64,000 nt of DNA from Paracoccaceae bacterium (GCA_023383015.1 JAHDXW010000005.1:1-64000); one strand, 5' to 3'; shown: positions 39,561-51,446, counted from the first letter of the stretch. Numbers and translations: made by a program. Notes: a model not told the origin generated them from the letters alone.

Positions 39561-39574
39561 TTGACATGGATCAA
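39561..39574. promoter_or_regulatory. FnrL-type (FNR box) site upstream of bchE
   Basis: TTGACATGGATCAA matches the FNR consensus TTGATnnnnATCAA at nine of ten positions. It is 54-67 bases upstream of the bchE start; a transcription start near 39526 would place it at about -41.5, the activation position. It may also affect the divergent cfa gene. An ACACG/CGTGT inverted repeat (39546-39561) partly overlaps. Confidence 0.78.
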
Positions 39575-39729
39575 CTGCCGGCCGCGGCGGCGGCGCGCTG
39601 CCGCGGGATTTGTGAATCGGGGCCTCATCCGGTATCCTCTCTGCGTTTGTCGCACGCCCGGCGCGGGTCGGTCCGGTCGCGCCTGGATTCCGGGAGCGGG
39701 AGGTTCCGGGCCGAGGCAGGAGGTGGCAG

Positions 39730-40968
39730 ATGTGGACGGCGCTGTTCGACAGGTTCGCGCGCGACCTGATCCGCACCGGCACGCTGGTGGTCCACTTGCC
39801 CGACGGCACCGCACGGCAGTACGGCGACGGCAGCGGGGCGCCCGTCACCATCCGCCTCCGTGACCCGGGGCTGGTCCGGCGCATCCTCGTCAGCCCCGAC
39901 CTCGCGGTGGGCGAGGGCTACATGGACGGCACGCTCACCATCGACGACGACGACCTGGCGGGCTTCATCGCGCTGGCCGTCGGGAACATGGCCGCCGGCG
40001 GCGCGTGGCTGTGGCGCCGCCCGGCCGACATCGCGCGGCTGTGGATGCGCCGGCTGGCCCAGTTCAACCCCGCCGGCCGGGCGCGGCGCAACGTTGCCCA
40101 CCACTACGACCTGTCGGGGCGGCTGTACGAGCTGTTTCTCGACGCCGACCGGCAGTATTCCTGCGCCTATTTCCGCGAGCCCGGCATGTCGCTGGAGGCC
40201 GCGCAGGCGGCCAAGAAGGCGCATGTCGCCGCCAAGCTGCTGCTGTCGCCGGGGATGCGCGTGCTCGACATCGGCTGCGGCTGGGGCGGCATGGCGCTGA
40301 CGCTGGCGCGCGAGCACGGCGCGCAGGTCCTCGGCGTCACCCTGTCGGCCGAGCAGCACCGTGTCGCCACCGAGCGCGCCCGCGCCGCCGGCCTGTCCGA
40401 CCAGGTTGAGTTCCGTCTCGCCGACTACCGCACCGTGACCGGCCGCTTCGACCGCATCGTGTCGGTCGGCATGTTCGAGCATGTCGGCGTACCCCACTAC
40501 CGGACCTATTTCGGCCGGGTCCGCGAGCTCCTGGCCGACGACGGGGTGGCGCTGATCCACACCATCGGAAGGGCCTCGCCGCCGGGCTCCACGAGCCCCT
40601 GGGTGCTGAAGTACATCTTTCCCGGCGGCTACGTGCCGGCGATGTCGGAAGTGATGGCGGCGGTCGAGCGCGAGGGGCTCTGGCCGGCCGATGTCGAGGT
40701 GTGGCGGCTGCACTACGCCGAGACCCTGCGCCACTGGCACGACCGCTTCATGGCCAGTCTCGGCGAGGTCCGCGCCCTCTACGACGACCGCTTCGTGCGG
40801 ATGTGGCGGTACTACCTCGTCGGCGCCGAGATGACCTTCCGCCACAACGCGCAGTGCGTGTTCCAGTTCCAGCTTGCCCGGCGCCAGGACGCGGTGCCAC
40901 TCGCCCGCGACTACCTCTACCGCGACGCCGCGCCGCTGCCGCTGAAGCTGTCGCACGCCGCCGAATAG
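39730..40968 (+). CDS. cfa: Cyclopropane-fatty-acyl-phospholipid synthase family protein
   Basis: A 412-residue SAM-dependent methyltransferase of the CFA synthase family. The helical N-terminal domain contains SPDLAVGEGYMDGTLTIDD, the substrate region starts with HHYDLSGRLYELFLD and YSCAYF, and the SAM site is VLDIGCGWGGMALTLA. The C-terminal part has MFEHVG and a typical ending. It methylates membrane phospholipid double bonds (cyclopropane or related). A GGAGG-like site (AGGAGGTGGCAG) precedes the ATG. It is divergent from bchE and could share its control region. Confidence 0.93.
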   Translation: MWTALFDRFARDLIRTGTLVVHLPDGTARQYGDGSGAPVTIRLRDPGLVRRILVSPDLAVGEGYMDGTLTIDDDDLAGFIALAVGNMAAGGAWLWRRPADIARLWMRRLAQFNPAGRARRNVAHHYDLSGRLYELFLDADRQYSCAYFREPGMSLEAAQAAKKAHVAAKLLLSPGMRVLDIGCGWGGMALTLAREHGAQVLGVTLSAEQHRVATERARAAGLSDQVEFRLADYRTVTGRFDRIVSVGMFEHVGVPHYRTYFGRVRELLADDGVALIHTIGRASPPGSTSPWVLKYIFPGGYVPAMSEVMAAVEREGLWPADVEVWRLHYAETLRHWHDRFMASLGEVRALYDDRFVRMWRYYLVGAEMTFRHNAQCVFQFQLARRQDAVPLARDYLYRDAAPLPLKLSHAAE

Positions 40969-41086
40969 CCCCCGGCCCCGCTGCCGGGACGGTGCGCCCG
41001 GGCCGGCGCGGCGTCGCCGTTTCCCATCGCCCTTGCGCCCCTCGCCCCCCCGGCTATAAACCGCGCGACTTCGCCGGGGGGCTGCA

Positions 41087-44416
<3,330 letters not shown>

Positions 44417-44721
44417 CCCCGGGGGCGCGATCCGCCCCCGCCGCGGCAGACCTCGGCCGCATCCTCCTTCTCCCGAGCGCGGGCGGCGATGCGGCGGCAT
44501 CGCCCTCCGTGCCTTGCCGCGGCCGCCGCCGGAGGGCCGCGGGGGCACGGCCGGGCGACCGGCGCGGCTTCCGCGGCAGACGATTCGGGCCGGCGGCGCG
44601 GGGCATCGGCCGCGGGCGGCGGCGCGGGCGACGCACCGGCACGGCGCCGGCGCCGGCAGGCCGCGCGTGGTTCCGCCATGTTCGGGCGGCAATCCTCTAA
44701 CCCATCCGGCGATCCGCGGCG

Positions 44722-44741
44722 CCATAAACCCGGGTTTATGG
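44722..44741. promoter_or_regulatory. 20-bp perfect palindrome upstream of the RTX gene
   Basis: CCATAAACCCGGGTTTATGG is a perfect 20-base palindrome located 127 bases before the RTX gene start. It sits in the 451-base spacer after carB (44417-44867), where I see no gene. Its AT-containing arms stand out from the very GC-rich surroundings, suggesting a dimeric regulator's operator. No known consensus matches with confidence. Confidence 0.6.
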
Positions 44742-44867
44742 TCCGGCCGCCGGCCGTGACCGATAACCCGCGTGCCGGTCGCGGCATCGCGGTGGTGCCG
44801 GCGACGACGGACAGCGACCTCCGGACAGGGCGGAACGCCCGCGGGCAATCAGATGGGAGACGGACAG

Positions 44868-45599
44868 ATGGCACGGTTCGAGGGCACGGACGATGCGGAC
44901 GACCTGCGCGGCAACTGGCGCGGCAACCTCATCCGCGGCGGCGACGGCGAGGACACGATCCGCGGGCTCGGCGGCGACGACACCCTCTATGGCGACGACG
45001 ACGACGACCTCGTCTACGGCGGAACCGGCAACGACCGGCTCCACGGCGGCAAGGGCGAGGACACGCTCTACGGCGACGGCGGCAACGACTACCTGACCGA
45101 CGAGAGCGGCAACGACGCCTTCTACGGTGGAGGCGGCCACGACACCATCGAGGCCGGCGAGGGCAACGACAGCGCCTGGGGCGGGTCGGGCAACGACATG
45201 ATCGACGGCGGCTCGGGCAACGACCTGGTCGACGGCGGCACGGGCAACGACACGCTGGTCGGCGGCGAGGGCGACGACACGCTGCTGGGCGGCGGTGGCC
45301 GCGATCGCATCACCGGCGGCGAGGGCGACGACCTGCTCGACGGCGGCACCGGCAACGACACGATGACCGGCGGCGAGGGGGCCGACACCTTCGTCTTCGC
45401 CGCCGGCCACGACATCATCACCGACTTCGAGGAGGGCGACGACCAGATCGACCTGACCGCCTTCGGCATCGACTGGGACGACCTGCTTGCAGCCGCCCGG
45501 CAGGTCGGCGATGACGTCGTGATCAAGCTGAACGGCCAGACGCTGCGGATCGAGGACTTCACCCTCGCCCGGCTTGACGAGGACGACTTCCTGCTCTGA
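44868..45599 (+). CDS. Small secreted RTX repeat (calcium-binding) protein
   Basis: A 243-residue protein consisting almost only of RTX nonapeptides: 17 consecutive GGxGxDxUx-type units run from about residue 24 to 176 (for example GGSGNDMID, GGTGNDTLV, GGEGDDTLL). The C-terminal 65 residues (from HDIITDFEEGDDQIDLTAFG) end DEDDFLL, a negatively charged and hydrophobic end typical of type I secretion signals. No enzymatic domain is present. Such proteins fold on binding Ca2+ outside the cell. No type I secretion genes are adjacent, so it must use a distant exporter. The ATG at 44868 follows GGGAGACGGACAG; an ATG at 44853 in frame is possible. Confidence 0.9.
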   Translation: MARFEGTDDADDLRGNWRGNLIRGGDGEDTIRGLGGDDTLYGDDDDDLVYGGTGNDRLHGGKGEDTLYGDGGNDYLTDESGNDAFYGGGGHDTIEAGEGNDSAWGGSGNDMIDGGSGNDLVDGGTGNDTLVGGEGDDTLLGGGGRDRITGGEGDDLLDGGTGNDTMTGGEGADTFVFAAGHDIITDFEEGDDQIDLTAFGIDWDDLLAAARQVGDDVVIKLNGQTLRIEDFTLARLDEDDFLL

Positions 45600-45610
45600 G
45601 ACGGCTCCGC

Positions 45611-45643
45611 CATCCCCCCGGCCGCACCGGCGCCGGGGGGATG
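45611..45643. terminator. Hairpin between convergent RTX and permease genes
   Basis: A perfect 12-base inverted repeat, CATCCCCCCGGC (45611-45622) and GCCGGGGGGATG (45632-45643), surrounds a nine-base loop. It lies between the RTX stop and the stop of the permease gene on the other strand, fitting a bidirectional terminator. There is no T run, as is common in very GC-rich genomes. Confidence 0.65.
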
Positions 45644-45675
45644 GTCCGCCAGGGATGCGTGCGCCGCGGTGGGCC

Positions 45676-46527
45676 TCAGCGCATCAGCTGCGGGCGAAAG
45701 CGCAGCCGCGGCCGCAGTGCCGCCGGCAGGTGGCGGTTGAGCCGGCGGTTGACGAGGCCGAAGGCGAAGGTGATGGCCAGCGTCAGGACGACGAAATAGG
45801 CCGCGGCGATGGGATAGGGCACGAAGGGGTTGAAGGTCGCGTCGGCGAAGTAGTCGGCGTAGTAGAGCGCGTCGCCCGACTGCTGCCAGGCCGGGAAGCC
45901 CGAGAAGAAGACCAGCGTCGTGGCGTGGAAAAGGAAGATCGCCTCGTTGGTGTAGGACGGCCAGGCCAGCCGCAGCATGGTCGGCCAGACGATGCGGCGG
46001 AAACGGGCGAAGCCCGCCAGCCCGTAGGCGTCCGCCGCCTCGAGATCGGCCCGCGGCACCGCCTTCAGCGCGCCGTGGAAGATCTCGGCGGTGTAGGCCG
46101 AGGTGTTGAGGAACAGCACGACCAGCGCCCCCGCCCAGGCGCGCGTCAGCCAGCGCGTCTCGGCGGTGATCGTGACGAGGCCGAGGTCGATCGTCACGCC
46201 CGCCCGCGGCAGCAGCACGAAGGCCTCGTAGGCAAAGAAGAACTGGATGAACAGCGGCGAGCCGCGGAAGACGAAGACGAAGGCCGCGGCCGGGGCGCGC
46301 AGCAGCGGGCTGGCGCTCGACTTGCCCAGCGCGACGAGGGTGGCCAGGAAGAAGCCCGCCACCACCGCAAGGGCGCCGAAGTAGACGTTCCAGATCATCC
46401 CCGAGCCGATCAGCACCAGCTGGTCGCAGAGGCTGATCTCGGTGGGCTGCGGCAGGCGCACCGCGCCCCACTCGCGCCCAAGCGCCCGCAAGGCGTAAAG
46501 CTCGAAGGACTCCGCGCAGGTCCTCAT
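45676..46527 (-). CDS. Polar amino-acid ABC transporter permease (HisM/ArtM type)
   Basis: A 283-residue inner-membrane permease with about six helices and the coupling motif EAADAYGLAGFARFRRIVWP, which is the EAA loop that contacts the ATPase (EAAxxxG). It has the HisM/GlnP-like opening IWNVYFGALAVVAGFFLATL and FVFRGSPLFIQFF. Start ATG overlaps the stop of the second permease (ATGA, 46524-46527). The two permeases would form a heterodimer. The substrate is a polar amino acid; see the binding protein. Confidence 0.9.
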   Translation of the reverse strand: MRTCAESFELYALRALGREWGAVRLPQPTEISLCDQLVLIGSGMIWNVYFGALAVVAGFFLATLVALGKSSASPLLRAPAAAFVFVFRGSPLFIQFFFAYEAFVLLPRAGVTIDLGLVTITAETRWLTRAWAGALVVLFLNTSAYTAEIFHGALKAVPRADLEAADAYGLAGFARFRRIVWPTMLRLAWPSYTNEAIFLFHATTLVFFSGFPAWQQSGDALYYADYFADATFNPFVPYPIAAAYFVVLTLAITFAFGLVNRRLNRHLPAALRPRLRFRPQLMR

Positions 46528-47405
46528 GCCGCCGCCCGCCGCAGGGCCTCGCCGGCCGCGGTCGCCTGGCCGTGCGACAGCCGCCGCATCAGCGCCGCGA
46601 ACACCCGCTCGCTGACCCAGGTCAGGCCGAGGTAGAAGGCGAGCACGGCGAGGAAATAGAACATCCGCCAGTCGGGATGGGGATAGGCGTAGATCGAGGT
46701 CTTCGAGCCGCCGAGCTCGCGCGCCCAGTAGACGATGTCCTGGATGCCGAGCAGGAACAGGAGCGGCGTCGACTTGACGAGGATCTGCCAGAGGTTCGAC
46801 AGCCCCGGCAGGGCATAGACCCACATCTGCGGCAGCAGCACCCGGCGGAACGCCTGGCCGCGGCTCATGCCGTAGGCCTCGGCGGTCTCGAGCTGGGCCC
46901 GCGGCACCGCCGCCATCGCACCACGCAGCGTGTTGGCGGCGAAGGCGCCGAACACCAGCGCGAAGGCGGCCAGCGCCAGCACGAAGGCGTAGGTATCCTG
47001 CGCCAGCCGCGAGGCGCTGGGCTGGGGAACCTTGGCCTCGGGGCAGACCGCGAATTCCGCGCCGCGGCGGATCGGCTCGGTCCAGTCGGGGCAGCGGGCG
47101 TGGTGGATGAGGTACTCGATGCCCTGGTCGACCGCGATCGGCACGAACAGGAAGAAGACGATGTCGGGAACGCCCCGCACCATCGCGATGTAGGTGCCGC
47201 CGGCGGCGCGCGCCGGCAGGAACCGCGACCGCGCCGCCAGCGCCCCGGCAAAGCCGAAGGCCAGCGCCGCCGGCGCCGCCAGCGCCAGCAGAAGAAGCAC
47301 CGTCCCGAACGACCAGTAGAACGCCAGATGCGTGCCGGACGTCAGGTAGCAGGCAAACCACTGCCACCCGGTCAGGACGCTGGGATCGGCACAGAAGGCG
47401 AACAT
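46524..47405 (-). CDS. Polar amino-acid ABC transporter permease (HisQ/ArtQ type)
   Basis: A 293-residue permease with about six helices. It contains GGTYIAMVRGVPDIVFFLFV and the EAA loop ETAEAYGMSRGQAFRRVLLP. Compared with HisQ it has an insert after VPIAVDQGIEYLIHH, with two Cys (RCPDW, AVCPEAK), that would lie in the periplasm. It partners the downstream permease. The start at 47405 was selected because the longer frame would overlap the binding-protein stop; a clear ribosome-binding site is not visible. Confidence 0.87.
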   Translation of the reverse strand: MFAFCADPSVLTGWQWFACYLTSGTHLAFYWSFGTVLLLLALAAPAALAFGFAGALAARSRFLPARAAGGTYIAMVRGVPDIVFFLFVPIAVDQGIEYLIHHARCPDWTEPIRRGAEFAVCPEAKVPQPSASRLAQDTYAFVLALAAFALVFGAFAANTLRGAMAAVPRAQLETAEAYGMSRGQAFRRVLLPQMWVYALPGLSNLWQILVKSTPLLFLLGIQDIVYWARELGGSKTSIYAYPHPDWRMFYFLAVLAFYLGLTWVSERVFAALMRRLSHGQATAAGEALRRAAA

Positions 47406-47451
47406 CGCGGCGGCCGGGAGGGCGGGGCCGGACGGGCCCGCCCGCCGTTCT

Positions 47452-48171
47452 TCAGAAGGTTGCCGCTTCGGCGCCAAACCACTTCAGGATCATGGCATTG
47501 AGCGAGCCGTCGGCCTTCATCGTCGCGATCGCGGCGTCGAACCTGTCGCGCAGCGCGCTGTCGGACTGGCGCAGGCCCATGCCGACCCCGCCGCCAAGCT
47601 CGACCTCCTCGCCCACGAACATCAGTGCGCCGCCGGATTCGGCCACGATCGGCACGAGGAAGTCCTTGTCGGCAAAGACCGCGTCGGCCTCGCCGCGGCG
47701 GACGGCGGCGATCGTCTCGTCGGGGGTGGCGAACTCCACCAGCGTCGCGTCGGTCGAGGCGATGTAGCCGGCCTGGATGGTGTTCACCTGCGCGGCGATC
47801 ACGCCCTTGAGGTCGGCATCGGCCGAGGCCGCGACATAGGCCGAGGACGCCGGCGGGAAGTAGTTCTGCGTGAAGCTGATGACCCTCGCGCGCTCCTCGG
47901 TGATCGACATCCCGGCCATGATCGCGTCGTAGTTGCCCGCGGTCAGGTTCGGGATGATCGAATCCCAGTCGTTGAGGATCCACTCGCAGGTCATCGCTGC
48001 CCGCCGGCACAACTCGTCGCCGACCTCGCGCTCGAAGCCGTCGACCTGGTTGGCGTCGTTGATGAAGTTGAACGGGGGGTAGGCCCCTTCCGTCGCCAGC
48101 CGGACCACCTGCTGGGCAGAGGCCCCGCCTGCGGCGAGGGCCAGCGCCGCGGCGATCATCAATGTGCGCAT
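47452..48171 (-). CDS. Amino-acid ABC transporter periplasmic binding protein (Lys/Arg/Orn/His type)
   Basis: A 239-residue binding protein with a signal peptide (MRTLMIAAALALAAGGASAQ) and the family opening VVRLATEGAYPPFNFINDANQVDGFEREVG. Related motifs are YDAIMAGMSITEERARVISF and LNAMILKWFG at the end. Similar proteins bind arginine, lysine, ornithine or histidine. The gene is the first of three (binding protein, HisQ-like, HisM-like); the ATPase subunit is missing and must come from elsewhere. The leader contains a CAGGGAAA ribosome-binding-like site. Confidence 0.88.
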   Translation of the reverse strand: MRTLMIAAALALAAGGASAQQVVRLATEGAYPPFNFINDANQVDGFEREVGDELCRRAAMTCEWILNDWDSIIPNLTAGNYDAIMAGMSITEERARVISFTQNYFPPASSAYVAASADADLKGVIAAQVNTIQAGYIASTDATLVEFATPDETIAAVRRGEADAVFADKDFLVPIVAESGGALMFVGEEVELGGGVGMGLRQSDSALRDRFDAAIATMKADGSLNAMILKWFGAEAATF

Positions 48172-48289
48172 GTTGTCGTTTCCCTGTTGCGACTTGCTTG
48201 ACCTGTCGGCCGGCACCGCCGGCCCGGCGATGATCATACATTGCCGTCCGGGCGGCAAGGCGTTGCGGGGGCGGCGGCGGCGCGTGTTG

Positions 48290-49876
48290 TCACAGGGGGC
48301 CGGCCAGCACGCCGGCGTAGACGGCCAGCCCGGTCACGAATGCCGCCACCACGGTGACAAGCTGGAACAGCGCCATCCCGGCCTGCAGCCGCGCCACCAG
48401 CCCCGCGCCCTCGCCGGTGCGCTGGTTGCCGCGGTTCGTCCAGCGCTGCTTGGCGAGGTGGAAGACCATGTAGATCTTCACTCCGGCGTTGATGATCTGG
48501 TTCAGGTACAGGATGAACGGCCACAGCGGGTCGGCCCGGCGGGCGTGCCGGAACAGGAACAGCGACAGCATCAGCCGGGTGGCGACGATCCAGGCGAGGA
48601 CGTTGACGATGTAGAGCGACTCGGCCGCGGTGGCGAACGCCGCCAGCACCGGGGCGACCATCATCGTCCACATGGCGATGCGCTGGTCGACGATGCACCA
48701 CCAGATGAACGGCGGCATCGCGCGCGGGCCAAGGGCGATGGCGCGCGCGCCGTTGCGCAGCATGTTGCCCGACCAGCGGCGGAAGTTCTGCACCATCCGC
48801 GCCAGCCCCGCCTCGCGGATGATCTCGATGGTGTAGACCGTAGCGTCGGGGACGTAGGTCATCCGCGCGCCGATCCGCAGGAGGTGGAACCAGCTCGACT
48901 TGTCGTCGCCGGAGAGGAAGCGGAAGCGGCCCCACAGCCAGTGGTCGAGGTGGTCGGCCTCGATCGTCCGGATGAATGCGGGGTCGATCACATGCAGGGC
49001 ACGGAACATGCTCATCCGCCCGGTCAGCGTCAGCACCCGGCCCGAGAGCGCATGGCTCTGCATCGCGATCCGGCGCTGGGCGAAGCGCATGTCCAGCCAC
49101 GAGGCGATCCAGCGCGGGCCGTAGCAGATGACCTCCTCGTCGGTGGTCAGCGCCTGCAACCCGGGGTCGGATTCGAACAGCGGCAGGCAGCGGGCCAGCA
49201 CCTCGGGGCCGAGCAGCGCATCACCGTCCATGAACAGCACGATGTCGTCGGGGGCCACGCCGCTGCGGGCGATCCCCCGCAGGATCAGCCCGATCGCCAT
49301 CCGCTTGCCGGGCTGGTTCTGGCGGATCATGACCGTCTCGAAGCGATCGGTCGCCAGGTCGGCCGCCTGGGCCTCGACGAATTCGCGGATCACCCGCTCG
49401 TCGCGGGGATTGCCGGTGCCGATCCACAGCGTCGTCGGAATCCGCTCGCGCCGCACCTGCGCGAGCACGGCGGCAAGCACGGCGCGGGTGATGACGGGAT
49501 CCTCCAGATAGGTCGTCATCTGGATGTGCAGCCGGCGCGGCCGCCAGCCCTGCGCCCAGACGGCATCGGCGGCGGCGCGCGTCCGCGGCCAGGCGCGGGC
49601 GGCGAACACCTCGGCCCGCAGGGCATGGTTGAGCCACCAGCCGAAGCGCCACACGCCCAGCGCGCCGATGGCGATGGACAGATGCGCCACCTCGGGGGCA
49701 AGGAAGCGGTTGGGCACCAGCACCAGCGCCGCCGCCAGGACAAGCACCACGGTCCCGAGCGCCAGCGCCGCCCGCATGCCGAAGCGCCGGGCGTAGGGCC
49801 GGGGCGGGCCCGACAGCCGCGCCAGGTCGGCGGCCAGCGCCTTGGCCAGGGGATAGCCGGCGGGAATCTCCACCAT
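48290..49876 (-). CDS. Alg8-like family 2 glycosyltransferase (exopolysaccharide synthase)
   Basis: A 528-residue membrane glycosyltransferase. Two helices precede the GT2 domain (about residues 38-85). Catalytic motifs are DGD at 217-219, DDK at 324-326 and QNFRRW at 363-368, followed by SGNMLRNGARAIALGP, which closely resembles Alg8, the alginate polymerase. Three to five helices follow at the C-terminus. It probably polymerises an exported polysaccharide such as a mannuronan-like or beta-glucan chain. It is directly downstream of an Alg44-like gene (11-base gap). Other alginate genes are not in the window, so the polymer is not known. Confidence 0.85.
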   Translation of the reverse strand: MVEIPAGYPLAKALAADLARLSGPPRPYARRFGMRAALALGTVVLVLAAALVLVPNRFLAPEVAHLSIAIGALGVWRFGWWLNHALRAEVFAARAWPRTRAAADAVWAQGWRPRRLHIQMTTYLEDPVITRAVLAAVLAQVRRERIPTTLWIGTGNPRDERVIREFVEAQAADLATDRFETVMIRQNQPGKRMAIGLILRGIARSGVAPDDIVLFMDGDALLGPEVLARCLPLFESDPGLQALTTDEEVICYGPRWIASWLDMRFAQRRIAMQSHALSGRVLTLTGRMSMFRALHVIDPAFIRTIEADHLDHWLWGRFRFLSGDDKSSWFHLLRIGARMTYVPDATVYTIEIIREAGLARMVQNFRRWSGNMLRNGARAIALGPRAMPPFIWWCIVDQRIAMWTMMVAPVLAAFATAAESLYIVNVLAWIVATRLMLSLFLFRHARRADPLWPFILYLNQIINAGVKIYMVFHLAKQRWTNRGNQRTGEGAGLVARLQAGMALFQLVTVVAAFVTGLAVYAGVLAGPL

Positions 49877-49887
49877 GGCCGGAAGGC

Positions 49888-51210
49888 CTAGCCGTCAACC
49901 GCCGGGAGGCCCAGCCAGCGCCGCCAGACGCCGCGGGCGACGCTCGCCCGCACCGGCGCGCCGACGCCGAGGATCTCGCGCGTCTCCGCCTCGCTCAGCG
50001 CGTCCAGCGCGATCCGCAGCCGGATGGCCCCCGCGGTGTTGCCCGGCCTGGCCTCGGCCTGGATGTCGGCGACGCGGCCGGCCAGCACTACCGGCGTCCC
50101 CTCGCGGCTCAGCCGGACACTGGCGCGCATGCCCGTCCAGACCGACCCCGCCAGCGCGTCGGGCAGCCAGCCGTCGACGGTGCGCGGCCCGTCGCTCTCG
50201 AAGGCGACGAGCGGCGTGCCCGCCCCGACCGCCTGCCCGGGCGCGACCTCGACGGCCAGCACCCGCCCCGACGTCGGCGCCAGCACGTCCAGCGCCGCCA
50301 GCGCCTCGCGCAGCCGCCCGGCCTCGGCCTGCAGCACCCGCAGGTCGCGGGCGCGGTCGCGCAGCTCGTCCTCCAGCCGCATCCGCACGTCGTGGAAATC
50401 GCCCGGCTGCAGCGGCACGCCGGGATCCTCCGCCCCCGCCTCCACCGCCGCGCCGCGCACCGCCAGATGTGCCGCAAGCCGCATCTCGACGTCACGCACC
50501 TGCGCGGTGTTGCGCTCGATGGCAAGCATCAGCTCCTCCAGCGTCCGCCGCGTCTCGGGCGCGCTCAGGCGCATCAGCGGCGCCCCGGCCGCGACCGCGG
50601 CGCCCGGCACCGCCAGCACCTCGCCCACCACGGCCACCGCCGGAGCGGCGAGCACGCGCAGGTCGGCCGTCACCCGGGCGTTCTGCAGCGGGACGCTGTC
50701 GAAGCGCTGGTACACGGCATAGGCGAGATAGCCGAAGACGGCGGCGGCCAGCGCCAGGTAGACCAGCAGATGCGCCACCACCCGCACCGGCCGCGGCGAC
50801 ATGCCGGCGGTGGCGGCGGTGCGCTCGCGGTCGGTCTCGGTCAGCGGCACGAGGTCGACCGGGGTGTCGAGCGCGGTGATCACGTCGGCGACGGCCGCCA
50901 TCCGCCCCGACAGGAGGTTGCGGTAGAACAGCGCGAGCACCTCGCGCTGCCGCCCGGACAGCTCCTTCAGGAGCACCTCGCCCGGCACCGTGCCGGGCTC
51001 GAGCGTCACCGGGAAGAAGATGTGGACCCCCTGGAAGGGAATCGACAGGCTCGCCCCCGCCAGCTCGCTGCCCGCCAGCTCGGCGCTGTAGAGCGCGCGC
51101 AGCGACCACTCGCGCACCTGCACAACCGAACCGTCCGCGAGCCCCACCAGCAGCGGCGCGGCCACGCGGAACGACATGTCCGGCTCCGGACGTTCATGCC
51201 GAACGTTCAT
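49888..51210 (-). CDS. Alg44/HlyD-like membrane-fusion protein with degenerate PilZ-like N-terminus
   Basis: A 440-residue protein with an N-terminal cytoplasmic domain (about 1-130), one transmembrane helix (about 146-170, HLLVYLALAAAVFGYLAYAV), then a periplasmic HlyD-like adaptor: a lipoyl-type half-motif, a coiled coil of about 80 residues (ETRRTLEELMLAIERNTAQV) and a second half with TSGRVLAVEVAPGQAVGAGT. This is the layout of Alg44, whose PilZ domain binds c-di-GMP. In this protein the PilZ region is hard to recognise; only EWSLRAL resembles the DxSxxG motif, so c-di-GMP control is uncertain. The start may be 51210 or 51177 (MSFR). Confidence 0.75.
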   Translation of the reverse strand: MNVRHERPEPDMSFRVAAPLLVGLADGSVVQVREWSLRALYSAELAGSELAGASLSIPFQGVHIFFPVTLEPGTVPGEVLLKELSGRQREVLALFYRNLLSGRMAAVADVITALDTPVDLVPLTETDRERTAATAGMSPRPVRVVAHLLVYLALAAAVFGYLAYAVYQRFDSVPLQNARVTADLRVLAAPAVAVVGEVLAVPGAAVAAGAPLMRLSAPETRRTLEELMLAIERNTAQVRDVEMRLAAHLAVRGAAVEAGAEDPGVPLQPGDFHDVRMRLEDELRDRARDLRVLQAEAGRLREALAALDVLAPTSGRVLAVEVAPGQAVGAGTPLVAFESDGPRTVDGWLPDALAGSVWTGMRASVRLSREGTPVVLAGRVADIQAEARPGNTAGAIRLRIALDALSEAETREILGVGAPVRASVARGVWRRWLGLPAVDG

Positions 51211-51446
51211 CGTCGGCCCTTCTTGCTGCTCGCTCGGATACCATTACCACGACTCGGCCCCGCCAGTAAGAAACAATGTCAAGGCGAATTTGAGGCAGAG
51301 GGCACGAATTCCCGCGCCGACCCCGGGCGCCACCGCGGGGAAGGCGGCCGTTGACATCGCGGGACCGGGCCGGCAAACCGGACGGCGAGGCCGGACCCAA
51401 CCGGCCCCGGGGTCGCGCAAGCGGCCGGACAACAGCGAGAGGTGTC

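Noticed and set aside
44868-45420. Regular DNA repeats that could suggest a CRISPR-like array
   Set aside because: The 27-base periodicity comes from RTX nonapeptide codons; there are no conserved repeats with unique spacers and no cas genes.
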